A DNA stretch of 10,313 bases from an uncultured Erysipelotrichaceae bacterium (GCA_902766815.1 CACXEZ010000075.1:1-10313); one strand, 5' to 3'; positions 1 through 7,546 are shown, numbered from the stretch's first letter. Notes: generated from the letters alone by a model not told the origin. Numbers and translations: made by a program.

Positions 1-1486
1 ACCCTGAATATTTGATTCCACCTTCTTGCACTGGAGCTGCTAAATTTTGCATGTATTGATGTGTATAATTTCCATCTGCTGTTGATACATCAAATTTTTC
101 ATAATAGATTGTATCTTGATTTACTGATATGTATCCATTATACATAAATGCTGCTCCACCTTGAATTCCTTTTGTTGGATTGTTCCAACCATTTTCGTAT
201 GCATAGCTTGAATATATTGAACTTCCCCTTCCTGTCCATGATTTGATATTGAAGAAGTTGTAATATCCAGAATATGTGCTTCCATCATAAGTGAAGGTGC
301 CACCTAATCTACTATCACTTGAATTATCACTTGTTCCCATTTCTTGTTTGATACGGCTAGCCACATGCACTGCACTAATTCCAATATTTCTTGATGAATT
401 TACAATATCATTACTAGCGCCTGTGCTACCGTTGTTGTATAGTCTATTCCAAAATGATTGAGTTCTGATAATAGAGTTTACTACATCTAGAGTTTGATTA
501 TTACTATAGGTTAATGCTTCAAATGCAAAAATATATTTTTCATTTAGATAATTTCTTGGGTCTATAAAATAGGCAATTGCTTCTCTTGAAGCATTGTAAT
601 ATCCTGGTTCGGAAGAATACTCATTAAAACTGTTATTTAATACGTTAAATGTATGGGAGGAAAGTGATAAATACCCTTCTTTGAAGGCGTTATATTCTAA
701 TAGACTTCTACCATTGACATTTTCCCCTGTAATCACGTCATCAAAATTTAAATTGATTCTTTCTGTCTCAAAATTCCAATTTGGATGTCTTGCATGAAGT
801 TCTAGTAAATATGAAAAATAGCTGTTTGGGAATCCTTTATTATTTAATTCATTTTGATAACTTTCTATAGTGTCACCATTTGTTTTGTTTTCATAATATT
901 TTTCGGCTGTACTTGATAATTTTGTTGTGTTTACATAATATCCACATACATAGCCAGTATTATTTCCAGTCTTAATTTTATACCAGTATGGGCAGGTGGT
1001 ATTTGGTTTTTCTTCTGTTGCTAAAATATTTACATTATCTCCGCAATTTACTGTTGTGCCAGTTCTATTTCCGTTAGCTGTACTTCTTAAAGATAGACTA
1101 CCTATATCTTCATAGCACATAATTGTTCCATCACCAGTAGGTGCATTACTATAATTTTCCTTTGAATAACTGTCATCCTCTCCTTGATAGGTACTTGTGT
1201 TTTCTTGTTTTACTGTTATGTAATCTCCACAGGAATATCCAGTATAACCACCGTATGTTACTTTGTACCATTTGCTACATCCATTTCCTGACCCTGCATT
1301 TAAATCTAGTATTTCTAATTCGGTATTATTATAAAAATGAGTTATTTTTGTACCACTGGTACTAGGAGTACTTCTTAAAGTAAGAGAGTCATTTACATTT
1401 ACTGTTCCTGTTAAAGCGAAAGCATTGCTTATAAAACAAAAGAAACATAGTAAGCTAAAATAAATATATTTACTTTTTTTTATCAT
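1..1486 (-). CDS. Secreted SH3-domain beta-N-acetylglucosaminidase (LytB/GH73-like), C-terminus cut by window edge
   Basis: This open frame of 495 codons has no stop before the left edge, so the C-terminus is missing. The start is ATG at 1486 with AAAGGAG ten bases upstream. A signal peptide (KK, hydrophobic stretch, NAFA then LT) predicts cleavage after A24. Two bacterial SH3-like repeats follow at about 25-95 and 118-188, each with a SLTLRST/SLSLRST start and a C..WYK...GY.CG(D/Y)Y end. From about 215 the sequence matches the glucosaminidase family: a FPNSYFSYLLELHARHPNW block, YFIDPRNYLNE (306-315), ASRIKQEMG (376-384, E382 the likely catalytic acid), GYYNFFNI (407-414), and QDTIYYEKF with THQYMQN. 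Such enzymes cut the glycan strand of peptidoglycan and act outside the cell; the SH3 repeats probably bind the wall. It has its own promoter. The family call is from recalled motifs; the exact cleavage specificity is uncertain. Confidence 0.88.
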   Translation of the reverse strand, partial: MIKKSKYIYFSLLCFFCFISNAFALTGTVNVNDSLTLRSTPSTSGTKITHFYNNTELEILDLNAGSGNGCSKWYKVTYGGYTGYSCGDYITVKQENTSTYQGEDDSYSKENYSNAPTGDGTIMCYEDIGSLSLRSTANGNRTGTTVNCGDNVNILATEEKPNTTCPYWYKIKTGNNTGYVCGYYVNTTKLSSTAEKYYENKTNGDTIESYQNELNNKGFPNSYFSYLLELHARHPNWNFETERINLNFDDVITGENVNGRSLLEYNAFKEGYLSLSSHTFNVLNNSFNEYSSEPGYYNASREAIAYFIDPRNYLNEKYIFAFEALTYSNNQTLDVVNSIIRTQSFWNRLYNNGSTGASNDIVNSSRNIGISAVHVASRIKQEMGTSDNSSDSRLGGTFTYDGSTYSGYYNFFNIKSWTGRGSSIYSSYAYENGWNNPTKGIQGGAAFMYNGYISVNQDTIYYEKFDVSTADGNYTHQYMQNLAAPVQEGGIKYSG

Positions 1487-1515
1487 ACTACCAACGCTCC
1501 TTTATTTATATCATC

Positions 1516-1524
1516 ATTATAACA
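1516..1524 (-). promoter_or_regulatory. Extended -10 promoter for the glucosaminidase gene
   Basis: On the minus strand the sequence TGTTATAAT combines a perfect TATAAT with an upstream TG. No good -35 hexamer lies at 16-18 bases, which fits an extended -10 promoter. The predicted transcript starts near 1509, just upstream of the ribosome binding site, giving a leader of roughly 20 bases. Confidence 0.6.
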
Positions 1525-1573
1525 AAGTTCGACATTTTTTACTAGTATTTTTCTTTACTTTACGCAAATTTAC

Positions 1574-1603
1574 AAAAAAATCAACTTACTTTGGGATAAG
1601 TTA
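1574..1603 (-). terminator. Intrinsic terminator of tadA
   Basis: On the minus strand AACTTA and TAAGTT pair around an 8-base loop, extendable by G-U and A-U pairs, and are followed by GA and seven T. The upstream arm overlaps the tadA stop codon. The stem is AT-rich and weak, but its placement at the gene end and the T-run support the call. Confidence 0.6.
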
Positions 1604-2032
1604 ACTTTCATTTCTCTTCTTTTGAAAAAAATCTGTTAGAATGCTGCTGCACTCTTCTTTTAGAATGTCTTTTGTTACTTCTATTTTTAGGGTTTTCATT
1701 TTTGATAGTTGTCCGAATGATTCATTTGAGGTTCCATAGACTACTCTAGAGATTCTAGATTGTATAATAGCTCCTGTACACATTAGGCATGGTTCTACTG
1801 TTGTATATAGGGTGCAACCTTCTAAATACCAAGTTTTCAACTTTTTACAAGAGGCATTAATTGCTAATACTTCAGCGTGATACGTTGCTACATTTTTTAG
1901 AGTTTTTTGGTTATAAGACTTAGCTATCACGTGATCGTTTTTTACTATTATACAGCCAATAGGAACTTCATCTTTAAGATATGCTTTTTTTGCCTCTTTT
2001 AGGGCTAAGTTCATGTAATATATATCATTCAT
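1601..2032 (-). CDS. tadA: tRNA-specific adenosine deaminase TadA
   Basis: The 143-residue protein has the zinc-deaminase signature: H52-A-E54 followed by PCLMC with C82 and C85. H52, C82 and C85 are the expected zinc ligands and E54 the proton shuttle. The TLYTTVEPC context and a C-terminal DFFQKKR helix are typical of TadA rather than cytidine or guanine deaminases. The enzyme converts adenosine-34 to inosine in tRNA-Arg(ACG) in the cytoplasm, allowing CGN codon reading. Length is slightly below the usual 150-165. The ATG at 2032 is preceded by ATGGAG with a 9-base spacer. It has its own promoter and terminator, so it is probably monocistronic although it follows the LysM gene on the same strand. 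Confidence 0.93.
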   Translation of the reverse strand: MNDIYYMNLALKEAKKAYLKDEVPIGCIIVKNDHVIAKSYNQKTLKNVATYHAEVLAINASCKKLKTWYLEGCTLYTTVEPCLMCTGAIIQSRISRVVYGTSNESFGQLSKMKTLKIEVTKDILKEECSSILTDFFQKKRNES

Positions 2033-2086
2033 TATAATTTACTCCATTTCAAAGTTTCTTTTTATAAAAATTTCTAACTGTTTTTC

Positions 2087-2115
2087 ATTTTAACATAAAC
2101 TTAGCTTCCTTACAA
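2087..2115 (-). promoter_or_regulatory. SigA-like promoter for tadA
   Basis: On the minus strand TTGTAA (2110-2115) is separated by exactly 17 bases from TAAAAT (2087-2092), which is itself preceded by TGT, an extended -10. It lies just downstream of the LysM gene's terminator and about 55 bases before the tadA ATG. Confidence 0.65.
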
Positions 2116-2124
2116 TAGCAATAT

Positions 2125-2154
2125 AAAAGAAATACCTATTGATTTGGTATTTCT
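2125..2154 (-). terminator. Intrinsic terminator of the LysM gene
   Basis: Reading the minus strand, AGAAATACC and GGTATTTCT form a perfect 9-bp stem around a 9-base loop, followed by TTTATATT. The hairpin spans the TAG stop of the LysM gene, with its loop inside the stop region. The T-run is short and interrupted, so efficiency may be moderate. Confidence 0.6.
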
Positions 2155-3512
2155 AATATTTGACCTATACTTAAGGCATTGCTAGTTAAGTTATTTAATT
2201 TTTTGATTTCATCTACAGTGGTGTTATATTTTTTGGCAATACTATAGAGACTATCACCACTTACTACTTTATAAGTTGATGTATTGTTTGTAGAAGTTAC
2301 TGGTATTTTTAATGTTTGGCCTATACTTAGGTTATTGTTGGTTAGATTATTTAGTTTTTTGATTTCATCTACAGTGGTGTTATATTTTCTTGCGATACTA
2401 TAGAGATTATCTCCGCTTACTACTTTATATGTTAAGTAAGTACTGGTAGAAATTGTTGTTGGTATTTTTAATGTTTGACCAATTTGTAATAGATTTGTAG
2501 ATAGATTGTTTACTTTTTTGATACTATCTACTGTTACATTAAATTTTTTGGCAATACTATAAAGACTATCACCACTTACCACTTTGTAGGTTGTTTCTTC
2601 TATTCCAGATTCTTCTTTTGATGGTATTTTTAATGTTTGACCTATACTTAGGTTATTGCTAGTTAGATTATTTAATCTCTTGATTTCATCTACAGTGGTA
2701 TTATATTTTCTTGCAATACTATAGAGATTATCTCCTGATTTTACTGTATAGATAACTTCATTGGTAGTTGGTTCTTCTATTGTTTGTTGGGTAGGAATTT
2801 TTAGAATTTCTCCTATGCTTAGGTTATCTGTTGTTAAGTTATTTAGTGATTTTAATTCAGTTACTGTAGTGTTATACTTTTTGGCAATGCTATAAAGACT
2901 ATCACCTTTTTTTACGGTATAATAATTATTTCCGCTGATAGGTTGATATGGTACATTTAAATAACTACTTAAAGCAATGACTACTGCTTCTCCTAATTCT
3001 TCTTGTTTCCTTTTTAAGAGCGTGGCATCATTTGTGTTATCTATATTACCATAAAATATGATTAGGCTTTCATTGTTAGAGGTATCTCTTATGATTTGAT
3101 AATAGTCTTTAGATGTGTCACTAGGTAGTCTTCTTTGATAATATTTAGATACATCTATGCCAGTTTTTTTTATTTCATTAGCTATTTTTTCGGATAAGCC
3201 ATCACTATTTCTTAGAGCATATACAATTTCCGAACCTTCTCCTCCTGTTGTTAAAGCATTTGAGATTACAATCACATCATTACCTGATCCGTATAAGGAT
3301 TTAATTCTACTTATTCTATTAGACATATCTAAGGTTTCATCTGAATCTCTTGTTAAAGAAACTGGAATGCCTAGCGATCTCAATCTATCATATATGTATT
3401 TGCTAATTTCTAAGTTATAATTTTTTTCGATGATGCCATTGGTATTACTTCCAATATCGTCGCCGCCACGTGAGGCATCAATTACGACTTTTTTCGTTAC
3501 TCTTGTATCCAT
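2136..3512 (-). CDS. Degenerate N-acetylmuramoyl-L-alanine amidase (Amidase_3 fold) with five LysM repeats
   Basis: The 458-residue protein begins with an Amidase_3-like domain (about 7-187): VVIDASRGG, NLEI (E35), SLTRD (52-56), GSEIVYAL and a C-terminal GNIDNTNDA block. Key catalytic positions are changed. The zinc His of the usual GHGG is R15 (SRGG), the second zinc His of the usual SIHAN block aligns with N85, and the catalytic Glu of the usual VElGFisN aligns with F153. Only E35 remains, so hydrolysis is unlikely. Five LysM domains follow at about 198-240, 255-297, 309-351, 362-404 and 414-456, separated by Thr/Ser/Glu-rich linkers; they should bind GlcNAc-containing peptidoglycan. There is no signal peptide or membrane segment. 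The start is supported by AGGTGA seven bases before ATG 3512; an overlapping ATG at 3516 is out of frame. It lies 56 bp behind sodA, probably co-transcribed. The role is unknown: a wall-binding scaffold, a spore-coat-like protein exported without signal, or a cytoplasmic protein are all possible. Confidence 0.85.
   Translation of the reverse strand: MDTRVTKKVVIDASRGGDDIGSNTNGIIEKNYNLEISKYIYDRLRSLGIPVSLTRDSDETLDMSNRISRIKSLYGSGNDVIVISNALTTGGEGSEIVYALRNSDGLSEKIANEIKKTGIDVSKYYQRRLPSDTSKDYYQIIRDTSNNESLIIFYGNIDNTNDATLLKRKQEELGEAVVIALSSYLNVPYQPISGNNYYTVKKGDSLYSIAKKYNTTVTELKSLNNLTTDNLSIGEILKIPTQQTIEEPTTNEVIYTVKSGDNLYSIARKYNTTVDEIKRLNNLTSNNLSIGQTLKIPSKEESGIEETTYKVVSGDSLYSIAKKFNVTVDSIKKVNNLSTNLLQIGQTLKIPTTISTSTYLTYKVVSGDNLYSIARKYNTTVDEIKKLNNLTNNNLSIGQTLKIPVTSTNNTSTYKVVSGDSLYSIAKKYNTTVDEIKKLNNLTSNALSIGQILEIPNQ
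2145..2921 (-). repeat. Tandem coding repeat: five LysM units
   Basis: Five units of about 129 coding bases are separated by linkers of 27-42 bases, giving an irregular period of 156-171 bases. Units 2, 4 and 5 are almost identical in protein (ARKYNTTVDEIK, LNNLT.N.LSIGQ) and very close at DNA level. Units 1 and 3 are more diverged (NTTVTELK; NVTVDSIKKVNN). This pattern suggests recent duplication or gene conversion among units 2, 4 and 5, and makes copy-number change by recombination plausible. Confidence 0.9.
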
Positions 3513-3520
3513 CCATAATC

Positions 3521-3569
3521 ACCTAATTTATTTTATGATACTATTTTTCTTTTTTTTCTCTAATTAGGT
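3521..3569 (-). promoter_or_regulatory. Inverted repeat that could mask the LysM gene's ribosome binding site
   Basis: In the sodA-LysM gap, minus-strand ACCTAATT (3562-3569, touching the sodA stop codon) is perfectly complementary to AATTAGGT (3521-3528), which contains the AGGT of the LysM gene's Shine-Dalgarno site. The loop is 33 bases and A-rich. Ribosomes finishing sodA would cover the first arm, so translational coupling is possible. No T-run follows, so it is not an obvious terminator. The 8-bp AT-rich match could be chance. Confidence 0.3.
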
Positions 3570-4183
3570 TATTTTCTAGAAATAAATTGATGATACATAT
3601 CACTTGCTACATTAAAGTCTAGTATTTGAAAGATATTGTCTAAGTAAAGATCTTTTTTATTTTCATAGTTGATATAGTATGCATGTTCCCACATATCAAT
3701 TGCAATTAATGGAATTAGGTTATAAAAATATGGACTATCCTGATTAGATGTATTTATAACTTTTAAACTTCCATCCCTATCTACTACTAAAAAGGTGTAT
3801 CCTGATCCTTTTAAATTTAGAGAAGTTTTTTTAAGTTCTGAGAATAGGTTTTCTAGATTGCCAAATTGAATATCTATTTTTTGTTTTAGTTTTCCTTTAG
3901 GAGGCTTGGGAGAGATAGAAATGCTATTGAAGTAAAGTTCATGATTTAATACTCCTCCTAAATTAAATAATATATCTTCTTTTTTCTCTTGAGGAAATTC
4001 ATTGATATGGTAGTTTAATAATACTAAGGGATATTCAAATTGATAGTTGATACTCTTTAATAGCTCATTTAATTTCTTTAAGTAATTAAGATAATGTTTA
4101 TAGTAATGAAGTCCTACTGTATGGGTATCAATAAATGGTTCTAAGGAATCAGTTTGATATTCTAATTTGATTGGTTTATACAT
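3569..4183 (-). CDS. sodA: Superoxide dismutase, Fe/Mn family (Mn-type signature)
   Basis: The 204-residue protein keeps the whole metal site of the iron/manganese SOD family: H26 (in GLHYYKHY), H81 (GGVLNHELYF), D163 and H167 (DMWEHAYY). The second-shell residues H30 and Y34 are also present. G77 together with Q148 in the SNQDSP motif is the arrangement typical of manganese enzymes. It converts superoxide to hydrogen peroxide and oxygen in the cytoplasm. The sequence is diverged: the usual HH..HH pattern is HYYKHY, and GSGWAWL is GSGYTFL. Length is normal for the family. ATG 4183 has AGGGGTGAT about five bases upstream. No convincing promoter was found in the 254 bases upstream, although a terminator there separates it from the U32 gene. 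The LysM gene follows closely and may share its transcript. Confidence 0.88.
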   Translation of the reverse strand: MYKPIKLEYQTDSLEPFIDTHTVGLHYYKHYLNYLKKLNELLKSINYQFEYPLVLLNYHINEFPQEKKEDILFNLGGVLNHELYFNSISISPKPPKGKLKQKIDIQFGNLENLFSELKKTSLNLKGSGYTFLVVDRDGSLKVINTSNQDSPYFYNLIPLIAIDMWEHAYYINYENKKDLYLDNIFQILDFNVASDMYHQFISRK

Positions 4184-4437
4184 TATATCACCCCTATCAT
4201 GATATGTCTTTCTTTTAAAAAAATAACTTATTAAAAGGCTTAACTCTTAGACAATAATGATAGTTAGACATCAAATATTTTAATTAAGAGTAGTGAGAAG
4301 GAAATTTTAGAAAAAGTAATTGTTTTCTTTAAAAAAGCACCACTATTAGCAAGAGTGTTGATTATACTTGAGGTGTTGTCATTTTAGAACAGTTGTTGAA
4401 ATTCCTACCAGTGTTGTTAATAAAAAGAAGAAATAGT
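4184..4437. other. Longest gap (254 bp): one terminator, otherwise no confident gene
   Basis: The gap between sodA and the U32 gene holds the terminator described separately. No tRNA or structured leader is evident. On the plus strand a start-less open stretch ending at TAG 4385-4387 encodes KKAPLLARVLIILEVLSF, and a +1 shift gives TVVEIPTSVVNKKKK before TAG 4434-4436. Together these faintly resemble a winged-helix (ArsR/MarR-like) segment. This could be a decayed regulator or coincidence. The sodA promoter must lie here, but no good -35/-10 pair was seen. Confidence 0.35.
4331..4360 (-). terminator. Likely intrinsic terminator of the U32 transcript
   Basis: On the minus strand CAACACT and AGTGGTG pair with one A-G mismatch around a 9-base loop, followed by C and six T. 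It lies about 80-105 bases after the U32 stop codon. Stem quality is modest, but the T-run and position support it. Confidence 0.5.
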
Positions 4438-6642
4438 TTAATTTTTGTTTATACTTTTTAGGATTTTTTCTACTTCTTCTTTGGTTTCTTCAAATAATTC
4501 TATTCTATAATTGGTAATACCTAGAGAGTGATAATTATTCATTTTTTCTATTTTGTTGATTACTTCGTGTGCAAAGATATGTGATAAATTATTTTTATAC
4601 ATGACTGGATATTGATGATTATATTTATCTATTAAACTACATTTATATTCTCCTAAGTAATGTTTCGTTATCATTAGTTCTACTCTTCCATAGATGATCA
4701 TCTCTACACGTTCTTTTTCTCCTACTTTTTCCATTAAGTCTTTTATTCTATCATCGTTTAATTCTACTGATATGGTTACTCTTTCTACATTTAGATTTCT
4801 TAAAGCTTTTATACTAGCGTGGTTTACTATATTTAAATAGTAATCTGTTACTACATTATTCTCTTTACTATACAGATAGGCGCTCCCTAAATCTCCTACT
4901 AATAATTTTTCTTTTGTAAATATTGGTTCTTCATAATTTACTCTATCTATTCTATAATAGATATTTTTTTTATTTCGGTACTTTTTGTATAGCTCGTAAT
5001 CCGTGACATAGATAGATTCTACATGGTGTTCTAGACATGCTTTTAATTGACTTTCTGTACGTACTAAAGCATGAATTGAATATTTTTCAGAGAATGTACT
5101 TTTTATTGTTTCTTCTACCGTGGTTCTTTTTATTACTACATCATGAACTTTTTTCTTTTTTCTCATGTTAGTCAGTTCTTCTGTTAAAAATCTTCTTATT
5201 TCGTTTAAAGTACTTAATCTTATAAAGATATTATTGTCACTATCTATTTCTAATTTATCTAAAGTATAGGGGGTGTTTCCTAATTTACTTAGTTGCCTTT
5301 TTATACTCTGTGTATCTACTTTTTGCTTTAAGGCTTTTTCTACGATTTCACCAGTTTTTGATACTTGATTTTCACCATCAGTCATTTCTATTTTAATGGC
5401 GGTACCTATTTTACAAATTGCTTTCATAGTAACATTAATTTTTTTCTCTTTATATTGCTTAATTTCTTTGGTTAACTCAGAATCTATTGTTTTTAATATA
5501 ATATCTCCTACTTTTATGTTATTTTTTTTATCTAAATAGCAGATATTTCCTTTGTTTATTTCATTAATTAGAAGACCTTTTTCATTATAAAGATGATTTA
5601 CAATCATTCCTACGTTAGCATTCTTAAAACGAATACCATCTTCTTGATGTAGAGAATCTTTGGTGAGTTTTATTTTTATTTTATTTCTTTTTACTTCTAT
5701 TACTGTACCTATTTCTATTCCCTGATGATTAGGAGATTTGGTGTTCATGATATTTTCTTCATCGAATAGGTATCCTTTTGTGAAACCTCTATTGAATAGT
5801 TTTTTTAAATTTATTTCTTCTTCTTTTGTTAAAATACTTGTTTTTCCTTCATAATAGGCATCGATTATTCTTCTTGCACATTTTGTCACATATCCAACAT
5901 ATGATGGAGATTTCATTCTGCCTTCTATTTTGAAGCTATCAATGCCTAATTCTATTAATTCATTTAAATTGTTTAAGGTATTTAATTCTTTGGTGCTTAA
6001 TAAATAATTTCCATCTGTGGTAATTCTTTTACCATTTTCTGATAATTGGTAAGGTAGTCTACAGCATCCTACACATTCTCCTCTATTCCCACTTCTTCCT
6101 CCATTTAGGCTGCTGAATAGACAGCAGCCAGAGTAACAGATACATAAAGCCCCATAGATGAATATTTCTTTTTCTATGACTGACTTTAATTCTTTTATTT
6201 GTGATGTAGTCATTTCTCTTGCTAAAACTACTCTTTTTACACCTAAGTTTTTCCATAATTCTAAGATGCTATTGTTATGATTATGACATTGCGTAGAGGC
6301 ATGAATTTCTAGGTTTGGATACATTCTACGAATTAAGGTTATTAATCCTATGTCTTGCATAATGAGAGCATCCACCTGATTTATATATAGAAATTCAACG
6401 TAATCTAAGACATCAGATAACTCATTTTCATAAATAATTGTATTTACTGTTACATAAACTTTTACTCCATAAAGATGGGCATATTCTATTATATTTACCA
6501 ACTCTTCATTGGTGAAATTTTCGGCATATTTCCTCGCTCCATAGGCCTTACCGGCTAGATAAATTGCATCAGCCCCATTATGAATTGCCAGATGGGCCAT
6601 TTCTATATTACCAACTGGACTTAATAGTTCTACTTTTCTCAT
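4438..6642 (-). CDS. U32 family protein with DUF3656, RlhA-type (probable 23S rRNA cytidine hydroxylation factor)
   Basis: The 734-residue protein opens with the U32 core: VELLSPVGNIE, HNGADAIYL, KVYVTVNT, and IHASTQC. The cysteine cluster follows at C167, C174, C190 and C194 (GALC, YSGCC, RGEC, CCR), the expected set for an Fe-S cluster or metal in this family. Three further cysteines (C169, C173, C193) lie in the same loop. Residues about 375-490 match DUF3656 (QLSKLGNTPY, STLNEIRRF), which marks the RlhA branch. In E. coli RlhA is needed for hydroxylation of C2501 in 23S rRNA, while U32 relatives TrhP act on tRNA. A second, U32-like C-terminal half ends with YGRVELM. The protease name is historical. 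ATG 6642 is preferred over GTG 6645 because AGGAGA then sits 8 rather than 5 bases upstream. It lies 22 bp after the membrane-protein gene, so they form one operon. Function is inferred by family. Confidence 0.85.
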   Translation of the reverse strand: MRKVELLSPVGNIEMAHLAIHNGADAIYLAGKAYGARKYAENFTNEELVNIIEYAHLYGVKVYVTVNTIIYENELSDVLDYVEFLYINQVDALIMQDIGLITLIRRMYPNLEIHASTQCHNHNNSILELWKNLGVKRVVLAREMTTSQIKELKSVIEKEIFIYGALCICYSGCCLFSSLNGGRSGNRGECVGCCRLPYQLSENGKRITTDGNYLLSTKELNTLNNLNELIELGIDSFKIEGRMKSPSYVGYVTKCARRIIDAYYEGKTSILTKEEEINLKKLFNRGFTKGYLFDEENIMNTKSPNHQGIEIGTVIEVKRNKIKIKLTKDSLHQEDGIRFKNANVGMIVNHLYNEKGLLINEINKGNICYLDKKNNIKVGDIILKTIDSELTKEIKQYKEKKINVTMKAICKIGTAIKIEMTDGENQVSKTGEIVEKALKQKVDTQSIKRQLSKLGNTPYTLDKLEIDSDNNIFIRLSTLNEIRRFLTEELTNMRKKKKVHDVVIKRTTVEETIKSTFSEKYSIHALVRTESQLKACLEHHVESIYVTDYELYKKYRNKKNIYYRIDRVNYEEPIFTKEKLLVGDLGSAYLYSKENNVVTDYYLNIVNHASIKALRNLNVERVTISVELNDDRIKDLMEKVGEKERVEMIIYGRVELMITKHYLGEYKCSLIDKYNHQYPVMYKNNLSHIFAHEVINKIEKMNNYHSLGITNYRIELFEETKEEVEKILKSINKN

Positions 6643-6664
6643 CACACTAATCTCCTACTCTTTT

Positions 6665-7546
6665 TTATTTTTGATTAAATTTTTTTATTTCTTTTACTAT
6701 AAATAATACCTCTTTTGTAATATTTTCTTTTTTATAATATTCATTCAATACTAATTTATCTATATTTTTTTCATTTTTAATTTTATAATAAATTCTTTCT
6801 AATCTCCTAATGGCGATTGCTATGCTATTTTCATCATCTATATAATATTTGCTATAGATCTGCATAATTCCAAACTTTCTCCCTTTTCCATTTAACTTAT
6901 ACCATTGGTAGTCCAACTTTCTAAATAATTCTGGTCTATTCTTATTTTCGTATATCATTATCGCATAGATTATTGGAATTAAATCTTTATATCGTGTTTT
7001 TACGAAGGAAGAGTAACCATTTTTTAATTTCGCATATTGCATTACTATATATTCTCTTTGTTGAAACTTGTCTATATTTTCTCTTGCTGCTATTTGTTTT
7101 TTACTTTTAGTGGGTGACATTTTAGTATCTTTTTTGATTAAGTAAGCTATATACAAAATAATTAGAATCCATATTATTAGTTTTATTTGTTCTAAATCTA
7201 AAAATACTGTTTGTACTTTACTTATCAAAAATGTATTTAAACAAAAAATAGCAAGAAAGGTAAAGAAATATTTTTTTATGTAAGTTCTTTCTTTGAAAAA
7301 ATTTAGTTCCATAATCATATTCGTATAGAATATGCGAATGAATAATTCAAACAAGAAGACAAGAAAGATAGCATCATTATTTTTAGTGAGATTTAGGCTT
7401 GTACATATTCCTGATAAAAATATAATATAAATACTTGAAATGATACTATAATGGAGTACATCTTGTTCTTTTTTTTCTACATAATTTAATAGAAAAAATA
7501 AAAGTATACTTGCTATTAAATAGATTATAAGTGTATGAAAATCCAT
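6665..7546 (-). CDS. Membrane protein with five helices and a lysozyme/SLT-like C-terminal domain
   Basis: The 293-residue protein has five hydrophobic segments at about 5-23, 33-51, 58-78, 92-110 and 120-137. A very basic linker (KKDTKMSPTKSKK) and a soluble domain (about 155-293) follow. That domain has E200 (AIMIYENKNRPELFR) followed by FGIMQI (225-230), a spacing and motif like the catalytic Glu and GLMQI block of lytic transglycosylases and goose-type lysozymes. The positive-inside rule puts the loop between helices 3 and 4 (KERTYIKK) and the C-terminal domain in the cytoplasm, which is at odds with a wall enzyme. I cannot name the family; the lysozyme link is motif-level only. ATG 7546 has a perfect AAGGAGG seven bases upstream. 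It heads a two-gene operon with the U32 gene, and transcription comes from a promoter partly inside the rpmA terminator. Confidence 0.7.
   Translation of the reverse strand: MDFHTLIIYLIASILLFFLLNYVEKKEQDVLHYSIISSIYIIFLSGICTSLNLTKNNDAIFLVFLFELFIRIFYTNMIMELNFFKERTYIKKYFFTFLAIFCLNTFLISKVQTVFLDLEQIKLIIWILIILYIAYLIKKDTKMSPTKSKKQIAARENIDKFQQREYIVMQYAKLKNGYSSFVKTRYKDLIPIIYAIMIYENKNRPELFRKLDYQWYKLNGKGRKFGIMQIYSKYYIDDENSIAIAIRRLERIYYKIKNEKNIDKLVLNEYYKKENITKEVLFIVKEIKKFNQK

Noticed and set aside
121..303. 60-codon minus-strand open frame
   Set aside because: It overlaps the glucosaminidase gene in another frame; the longer frame has clear family motifs.
1141..1365. 74-codon plus-strand open frame
   Set aside because: It is antisense to the SH3 region of the glucosaminidase and has no supporting motif or ribosome site.
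2145..2921. Regular repeats as a CRISPR array
   Set aside because: The repeats are in frame and encode LysM domains; units are about 130 bases without short unique spacers.
3157..3420. 87-codon plus-strand open frame
   Set aside because: It is antisense to the amidase-like domain and reads as a by-product of AT-rich coding sequence.
4291..4387. Plus-strand open stretch as a small toxin-like peptide gene
   Set aside because: It has no ATG, GTG or TTG start with a ribosome site, and the hydrophobic stretch overlaps a terminator hairpin.
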